Part shown: piece after piece, positions 53,140 to 64,000 of the stretch
Position numbering within the stretch: position 1 is the first letter of the stretch
Layout of the letters: the number at the start of each line of letters is the position of its first letter
NCBI GenBank assembly: GCA_963513935.1
Contig: OY740769.1
Location: forward strand, 108,045,762 to 108,109,761
Length of the DNA stretch: 64,000 bases
Direction: 5' to 3'
Source of the DNA: Aphrophora alni
Lineage: Eukaryota > Arthropoda > Insecta > Hemiptera > Aphrophoridae
Made by a program: the position numbers and the translations under genes
The notes under the pieces: generated by a model
The model's database searches: none
What the model was told of the DNA's origin: nothing
What the model saw: only the letters and a program-made list of their open reading frames with translations

Positions 53140-53377
53140 ATGTGGGGTATTTGGTTTGTTTCTCTATTACTGGGTTGTGGCGTACTTGGATTACCCACTA
53201 TGGAAGACAACAAGCTTCCGACTGATCAAGAACTTCTCGGGCAGCCGGAGGAGATCTCCCTCTTGGCTCTTCCGAGCGACGAGGAAAGTTTCAACCACCT
53301 CAACGTCCTCTACATCCCTCCCAAGTCCACTTCTACAGGCAGTGGAACTTTTCACTTCGTCTCCTCTTCCTTTCCTG
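53140..53377 (+). CDS. First coding exon of an unidentified secreted protein
   Basis: The exon begins with ATG immediately after a polypyrimidine-rich 3' splice site (TTTAATTTTCAG ending at 53139) and ends at a consensus 5' splice site (CTG/GTGAGT at 53377/53378). It gives 79 codons plus one base (phase 1); read-through would hit a stop at 53383. Residues 1-17 (MWGIWFVSLLLGCGVLG) form a classic signal peptide with likely cleavage near residue 17/18. The mature part is acidic (EDN, DQE, PEE, SDEES) and then turns into a Pro/Ser/Thr/Gly segment (IPPKSTSTGSG) before FHFVSSSFP. GC content rises sharply against the flanks. An upstream noncoding exon is implied because the acceptor abuts the ATG. 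I do not recognise the family and do not assign a function. Downstream exons were not found within the remaining 10.6 kb. Confidence 0.75.
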
Positions 53378-54229
53378 GTGAGTAAAGTTTTTATTTTGTA
53401 TTTATATATTTTAAAATGTTTTTAGTTAAATTGCTTGTAGGTTATTAAATTTACAAAATAACTCTACAGTTCTATACCATCCTCCCTAGATAAGTATTTA
53501 GTAAGCGGTGTACAAGCCTGTTTTGAATCAAATAAGTTTTGTATTAGAACACAAATATTTACAATTTGATTTATTTCTTCCCCGAATCAAAACAGCTATG
53601 TTTGATTTCACCTTTAGCAAATTATTTTTTAATATTATTATTATTATTATCCATACTGATATAAATTAAAATTACGTCAATACATAATTAAATACGCACT
53701 TACTTAATTTACCGTCATTCTTAAAACTTGTTTCAGCGCTTTACCAACAAATCATCAGTAAATAATATATTTTATGAGTTTATAAAGCACGCCAAAGTTT
53801 CTAGACTGTATATTAAAGTCCCTAGGATTAACAAGTGTGTGTTGATTTTTAATTAACAGATCTATATAAATCTTGTTTGGATTCATTTCTTTTGTAAATA
53901 TACTACTTTTCTTTTAACTAAGGAAATCTTTTTTGTTTTTGAGTGAGTGTTACTCAAACTAACAATTTCCTTAGCAGACTTTGTCGTAAATTAAGACATT
54001 TTCCACACATTAATGAGTGAATTAAATGTATGTCATGTTACACACTAAGTTATTCATAACGCAAGTATCGGAGTGACAGCAGAACTAAGAACATGACATT
54101 TCCAACGTTAAACTTTTAGATTAAATATGCAAAATTTAAGACATTGTAATTTTAGAAAATCTTTATAAGGTAGATATTAAAGAGCATTTATTTCATTAAA
54201 CGGGGCACGTTAGGAAAATAATAGTGTTA
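53378..54229. other. Start of presumed intron, AT-rich
   Basis: It opens with the GTGAGT donor. No branch-point or acceptor paired with a further coding block was identified. The overlapping frame at 53156-53425 is a shadow of the exon in another phase. Confidence 0.5.
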
Positions 54230-54999
54230 CCTCAAAATGTCATATAGAAGCTACAATAAAATGAAACTGTAAGTATGGTAAGTAATCTAGAAAAAGAAAT
54301 GAAAGTATTAATACACAATTCGAAATTAACGATCGTAAAAAATAGTTAAAATACCAAAACTTTTACAATGTTACCTTCATTTTACTGAGCAGCAGAGAAA
54401 ACTTATTGAACTCACCAAAAATGAAAGCAGTAGTTTAAAAAAAAAAACTAAATATGACTAACTAATCAAATGGAAATATTATAATCAATCTCCAAAACGT
54501 TTAGAAATAAGGCTTAAAATCTTTGAAATCATATGTTACAAGACAGTCCAATAAAATGAGACAAACTAGGTGTATTTAGTAAAACTGTGCTACAATTCCA
54601 GACTCAAATATAATAGATGTATTTAACGATATATTAAAACCAAGAAAAACTATAAATTCTTAAGGCTGAATCAGTTCATGAAAGGTTTGAAAAGAGATAA
54701 TATCCCCAGAAGTTCATCTAACTTGTGATGTAGATCAAGAAGCTGTAAAATTAACGAGTGCTGGAAATAGAGACCCAACGTATTGTAGACCACAGTATAA
54801 ACACCTCCAAATATCCTGCTAATTATAAATTAAATCCCTTGTCTACACGTTTAAGGACATCTTTTAAGCGGGATACGTATTTTCCATAACTTAAACCGAG
54901 ACCTTAGTAAAATATACTACAATTCATCTCATAAGCTTCATAAAATTTAAATTAAGTGCGCGGAATAACAAAATATGATGGGGTAAAAAATGACTTAGT

Positions 55000-55895
55000 G
55001 ACTTATTTAGTAAATACGCATTTGCATTTCAGTTAAAAAATGAAACGGGCACTTCTGTTAAGGAAGCGTTTGAAAACATGTAAAAGAAAACCGCAATGTA
55101 TGCAAACGACAAAGGATTAAAGTTTACTTCAAAAACCATTCAAAAATATTTCCAAGCAAGGTCAAACGAAATCAACAACAAGAAGCCTAGATGTAAAAAC
55201 TGCCGTAGAACTCTCAAAAACAGAATGTGGTGTTATCTATCTTGTAAAAATACTTATCGATTTATTGATATATTTAGAAATTTAATGAAAGCTACAACAA
55301 TACTAAATATTCAACTATTAAAATACCTAAAACAACAAGTTTTTAGTATAAACCACAAATTTATAGTTTCAGTAAATTTATAATTTATACTAAAAAAAAT
55401 TCTGTTTTAATTATTAAAATTGAATTCCCCCAAGTACCCACGGTATTTAGCATAAATAGTTTAAAATACCCCCTAATAAAGCAAATGAATCTAATGTTTT
55501 ACAAGTACGGAAAAAATATATGTAAGAGATTATCTGCTACTGTCGAGCTAAAATTTAAAATTGGGGACTTTGTCAGAATCGTAATGGAAAAGGGTTATTT
55601 TGAGAAAGGATATGAATCACAACTGAGAAAGAAGAAGTATAAAATTAACAAAGCTATTAAACATCCGTTACATTTTTTCGAAATAGAAGATTTAAAAGAG
55701 GAAGCTGTAGGGAACATATTAAGAATCCGAAATACAATCAATTACAGTTCAAAAAGAAAAAATTGTATAAAATAGATAAATAAATTGACGCAAAAGGAAA
55801 AAGGCGTAGAATTTTTAAAATTGAATGGTTATGCGCCATCTTTAATTCTTGCATTTTGACAACAGGAATTGTAAGTATTACTCCATTTATTTAAC
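55000..55895 (+). pseudogene. Polinton/Maverick-type integrase relic
   Basis: Pieces occur in the correct order for a retrovirus-like integrase of the Polinton type. DLFSKYAFAF, around the first catalytic region, is at 55000-55029. A GTSVKEAF helix at about 55050 is followed by an in-frame stop at 55080. ANDKGLKF, carrying the second catalytic Asp, is near 55102. RTLKNRMW and NTYRFIDIFRNLM follow at about 55207-55290, and a frameshift then moves YNNTKYS into another frame. A noncoding gap of about 150 bp precedes KIGDFVRI (55557-55580) with FEKGYESQL, typical of the SH3-like domain. LNGYAPS near 55822 looks like a chromodomain-type end. The usual ERFNRTLK glutamate is not recognisable. Stops, shifts and gap make it non-functional. 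Family placement is by motif; related adintoviruses or retroviral-type integrases are alternatives. Confidence 0.75.
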
Positions 55896-56496
55896 TCTTC
55901 CAAGTAACAAATCGATGTCATATTTTCTAACAAATACTAAATATTCTACAAAAATACCAAAACAGATTAATCTTGAATGAGATTGTGATGTAGGAAAGTT
56001 GAGATACATTAGCTGTGTACATTGTTTAAAATCACAAAAGGTGATAATCACATCTTTATATACACTCGCAATGAAGAAACAGACATGATGTGATCTTTAC
56101 AACAGTCCGCCAACAATATGTAGGAAACATTTATTGAAACAGTAAACAAAAATTCTCTTATAGAAGATGTATTCACGATTTGTATTTACCATAAAACACG
56201 CCATGTTACTTAAATCCTTTAAAAACGATGTTAGAAACCTGTAACTGTCACCTAAATTGGCACTTCGATTAGGATTTGACTCCAATAATAATGACAAAAT
56301 ACTAGAGAAAATATCCCATTAGACCTTGTAATATACCCTCGGGAATTCCACCACAAATATTTATGTTTATTATGAAGTCATAAAATCTCAAGTTATTTGT
56401 CATATAGTAGCGCCATTACTTTGAATTGCAGTACATGTAAAGTGTTTATGTTCTACGATATACAATAAGTAGGCCTACTTGTTTTGAGCACAACTT

Positions 56497-56823
56497 TTGA
56501 AAATTTATAAATACGAATTCGGAAAACCAATACCATTCACCATTCATGTCGGAACTGAACTGGTTATAAAACAAATCGCAGAGCTGCTACTCAATAAATA
56601 TTGTATAGAGAAGAATTCAAAGATGAAGCAAAAGACCAAAAGGAAAACTTTTAGAAAACCAAGAAGATATCCTAAAAATAATATAAACGTAAAAGGAGTT
56701 AGCAAAATGCGTAAAATAAGAGCTAGTATTCTATATTCTACCAACACAAACTATTATAAAAAGCGAATAATGGATATAATACAAATTCTATCTTCTCTAA
56801 CTGATAACGAACTAATACAATAA
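56497..56823 (+). pseudogene. Basic 108-codon frame, possible Polinton gene relic
   Basis: This open frame begins KIYKYEFGKPIPFTIHVGT and contains a lysine/arginine-rich middle (KQKTKRKTFRKPRRYPK) resembling a nuclear-localisation or DNA-binding tail. Its content is less random than most frames in this window. The open reading continues upstream of the first Met into stop-interrupted sequence. I do not recognise the family. Its position and strand, 600 bp after the integrase relic, suggest it belonged to the same element. Confidence 0.35.
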
Positions 56824-56830
56824 GTCGTCC

Positions 56831-57100
56831 CCGATCAGGGAGATGAGTATTTAGATTTATCACGTACTATGTTAAATTTTAGCTATTATTGTGAAGATAG
56901 GAGGAGCTAATTTAGAGTTATTCGTTATTCTGTAAATAACTGGATGAATTCCTTAATTAACTAAGTAGTGTATTTCAATTAAAAGTTATTACAATATAAT
57001 ATAATAATATGTTATTGTATTTTCAATACATGGTGGTAAAAAAAGAATCACAGTTACAATCAATAAATTAAAAATTAATAAAAGTTATTGTCAACACCCG
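56831..57100. other. AT-rich noncoding stretch
   Basis: Nothing recognisable. Confidence 0.5.
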
Positions 57101-57154
<54 letters not shown>

Positions 57155-57208
57155 TATACATATATATATGTATATATATATATACATATATATATGTATG
57201 TTATATAC
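57101..57208. repeat. Long compound (TA)n/(TATACA)n microsatellite
   Basis: About 108 bp of TA dinucleotides with regularly placed C or G substitutions (TACATA, TATGTA) in the second half. The tract creates a spurious poly-YI frame at 57088-57315. Confidence 0.95.
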
Positions 57209-58487
57209 AAACCTTTCACACCATGGACCCACAGTTAAAACATCCTACTTTACATCATCTCTATGGTTCACATATTCACAAGCAGATGAATGATACTGCA
57301 GACGCTAATTCCTAGCGACCATAGTTTCGCTAGTTACGGCATTGTCAAGGCAGCTTAACAGGCTAAAAACAAATTTATAGGTCTAAATTTCCTTAATACA
57401 TTAGCTAGGTATTCCACATTGGGAACCTAAGTATGAACTTGAGGAAGGGGAGGGAGATTTTGAAAAGGATAATTGCCTGTCATGGGTTTTAAGAAGTGTG
57501 AAACTTCTTCAATCTAATTGGTCATTTAAAACAACAAAAAAAATCCTACTAACCACTCTATTAATTTATAAATATTCTAAAAAGTTTAATTTTTTAGATT
57601 TATTTCATATATGTAAGATATTAAAATTAATATTTGGATACAAATTCGAAATGTTATCCATTATCAAGAGTTTAGAAAAACTAGACTCTTCATAGTCCAA
57701 TCTCCAATTTCTATCATGTACATCTAATCTAGTTTTAAAATTACAATCAGTTTGACATGCATATGTGGCTTTACAAATATTAGCAATAATAATAAATTAC
57801 TTATTTACATCTTACAATAACTATTTTACTCACAACTTAACAATTCTTGTAATATAAATTTACCCTAATCATGCACACATACAAACATAAAAACTAAAAA
57901 AACATGCAAACCTATAACGCTCTATTCCATAACTAGCTCTATCAAACAAATTAATAGAACATTTTTAAAGCTATTACTTCTCAATTTTATTATACATACT
58001 TACCACAATAAGAAACTAATAATAGTCAAAATCCCAACTTCGTTTTATATAAAAGTTTGAAATCTCCACCTACCCTAATTAAACATAAATATTCACATGT
58101 AAACGATTTTTGATCATGAGTTGGTCAAAATAAAATTAATATTACTTTGAATTCTACGGTTTAACAGTCATTATATAAATAAAAAATGTTCAAGTGGTTG
58201 TTCATTAATTCAGATATGGCAGTTTAACGTAACAAACCATTATTTAAGCTAAAGACTGTCGGTACTGCGTAAAATTCCATGATAATGAATAAAAAACACA
58301 ATTATTTTTGTACAAACCACTTTTTTATTTGAACCTATAAATTAAAAACTAGAAAAACATTAAAACACAATTTCTCTGCACTTAAGGTATAAAATAATTA
58401 AACATGACATATCTACATGTTTATTATATATCTACACATTGTACTATACACGTAACAATTTGAATGGTCTTTTTGTATGAACATATG
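57209..58487. other. AT-rich noncoding stretch
   Basis: The frame at 57498-57695 shows no domain. Nothing else was recognised. Confidence 0.5.
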
Positions 58488-58546
58488 AATATATATATAT
58501 ATATATATATTTATTTATTTATTTATTTATATATATATATATATAT
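58488..58546. repeat. (TA)n-(TTTA)n-(TA)n microsatellite
   Basis: A TTTA tetranucleotide core is flanked by TA tracts on both sides. Confidence 0.95.
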
Positions 58547-58699
58547 GAACCTGTTACACATTTAGATAAATAATTTTATTTATGACACCATTTAATTTTG
58601 TAATACATATTGTTCTAGAGTTCCATTAACAAATGTTTGTTCTGTTTCCTTGTAAAAGTTTTTTTACTATATGATACATTTTCATTTTCAGAATTGAAA

Positions 58700-59330
58700 T
58701 ACAATATGACAACATATCGTTTCTTTTATAATATTATTCCGTGCAATATTTAAAATATTCCGCTCTGTTTCACGGTTGAAGTCTCACCCACTACGAGATT
58801 CACAAGAACTCTGGTGGTTTATCCCCTCCGAATATTGTATGTTAAGGCCGACTTATGACGATACAATTATTATATTTGTTGGTTAATTTATATGTATCTA
58901 ATCATTATTTTGGTGTTTTACTTCGGATACTTGTGTATTGTTAAGTCACACGGTAACATATTCAATTAACGGGTTTTATAAAATAATAAAATAAAACAAA
59001 AAGTTATCTCATTAAATCTATATAGTTGTAAAGAAATGTTTAAAATATAAGACCGAGTTTTATCACATCTCGTTAGATACTAAATGTTATAAGCTTTATA
59101 AGCTTAAACGACAAACAGAATTTTATAACGGCAGATAGTATACTGAATTTTATAAGTATGGACGACATTCAGAAAAAAAAACAAGAAAACAAGAATATAC
59201 TCACTATTCCCTTTATAATGTGCTTTATAAAATATACTTTATAAATGTAACCCTTCTGTTTCGCGGTGAATGTCTCCTACCTCTATGATATTCATACGAG
59301 CTCTAGCACAATCAAGGCCTCTTGAAGTCG
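58700..59330. repeat. Diverged direct duplication
   Basis: TCTGTTTCACGGTTGAAGTC with CTACGAGATTCACAAGAACTCT (58765-58815) recurs in diverged form as TCTGTTTCGCGGTGAATGTC with CTATGATATTCATACGAGCTCT (59255-59305), same orientation, about 490 bp apart. TTTATAAnAT-rich sequence precedes both. It could be two copies of a short interspersed element or an old tandem duplication. Confidence 0.55.

Positions 59331-64000
<4,670 letters not shown>

Larger units (their letters stand above)
54230..56830 (+). mobile_element. Decayed Polinton/Maverick-like island
   Basis: The core is an integrase relic at 55000-55895 (separate entry). Upstream (54230-54990) are short broken coding-like pieces, for example an SPEVHLTCDVDQEAVKL segment at about 54700-54750. 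Downstream is a 108-codon basic frame (56497-56823). All lie on the same strand. Polintons are large virus-like DNA transposons encoding such an integrase with a protein-primed polymerase and capsid genes; none of those other genes could be recognised. No long terminal inverted repeat was found, so the limits are guesses. The island sits on the sense strand of the presumed intron of the 53140 exon. Confidence 0.5.

Noticed and set aside
57088..57315. Frame with a poly-Tyr-Ile run
   Set aside because: It is produced by the TA microsatellite. The same applies to frames over the TA tracts at 27259 and 42719.

Overview
The window is AT-rich eukaryotic DNA, roughly 70% A+T by eye. Intron-style splice signals, dense microsatellites, a 78-bp satellite array and fossil transposons of metazoan type dominate. 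The transposon set (a DUF4817-type Tc1/mariner-superfamily transposase, Helitron helicase, R1-like non-LTR retrotransposon, Polinton/Maverick-type integrase, many short inverted-repeat elements) and scattered GGTTAGGTT-like words suggest an arthropod, probably an insect. I cannot name the species. No bacterial operons, CRISPR array, rRNA or convincing tRNA were seen.

Only one stretch looks like a living host gene: a GC-richer exon at 53140-53377. It opens with ATG directly after a good 3' splice site, encodes a signal peptide plus an acidic mature N-terminus, and ends at a consensus GTGAGT donor in phase 1. Its upstream UTR exon and downstream exons were not found. Everything from about 53378 to the end may be a long first coding intron.

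Layout: 1-5264 noncoding, with a 150-bp foldback carrying a hammerhead-like core at 855-1004. 5265-6947 is a 78-bp tandem array with higher-order structure. 10050-10590, 14801-15322 and 24030-24520 are three diverged copies of one dispersed family, possibly solo LTRs in minus orientation. 20333-21690 is a decayed DNA transposon on the minus strand. 24530-25003 is a Helitron helicase relic abutting family copy C, followed by a non-LTR reverse transcriptase relic at 25275-25450. 29581-29770 is a second foldback with the same hammerhead-like core. 32581-33106, 34400-35254, 40655-41232 and 43228-44074 are four foldback/MITE-like elements with long terminal inverted repeats. 48620-48850 is the C-terminal relic of an R1-like retrotransposon. 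54230-56830 is a decayed Polinton-like island inside the presumed intron. 57101-60887 holds long TA and CT microsatellites and a diverged direct duplication. The rest is AT-rich noncoding sequence where I see nothing specific.

Apart from the exon, the elements do not form a pathway. They record successive insertion and decay of selfish DNA. The signals most worth a second look are the paired hammerhead-like foldbacks, the Polinton-type integrase fossil, the ordered satellite array and the orphan signal-peptide exon.
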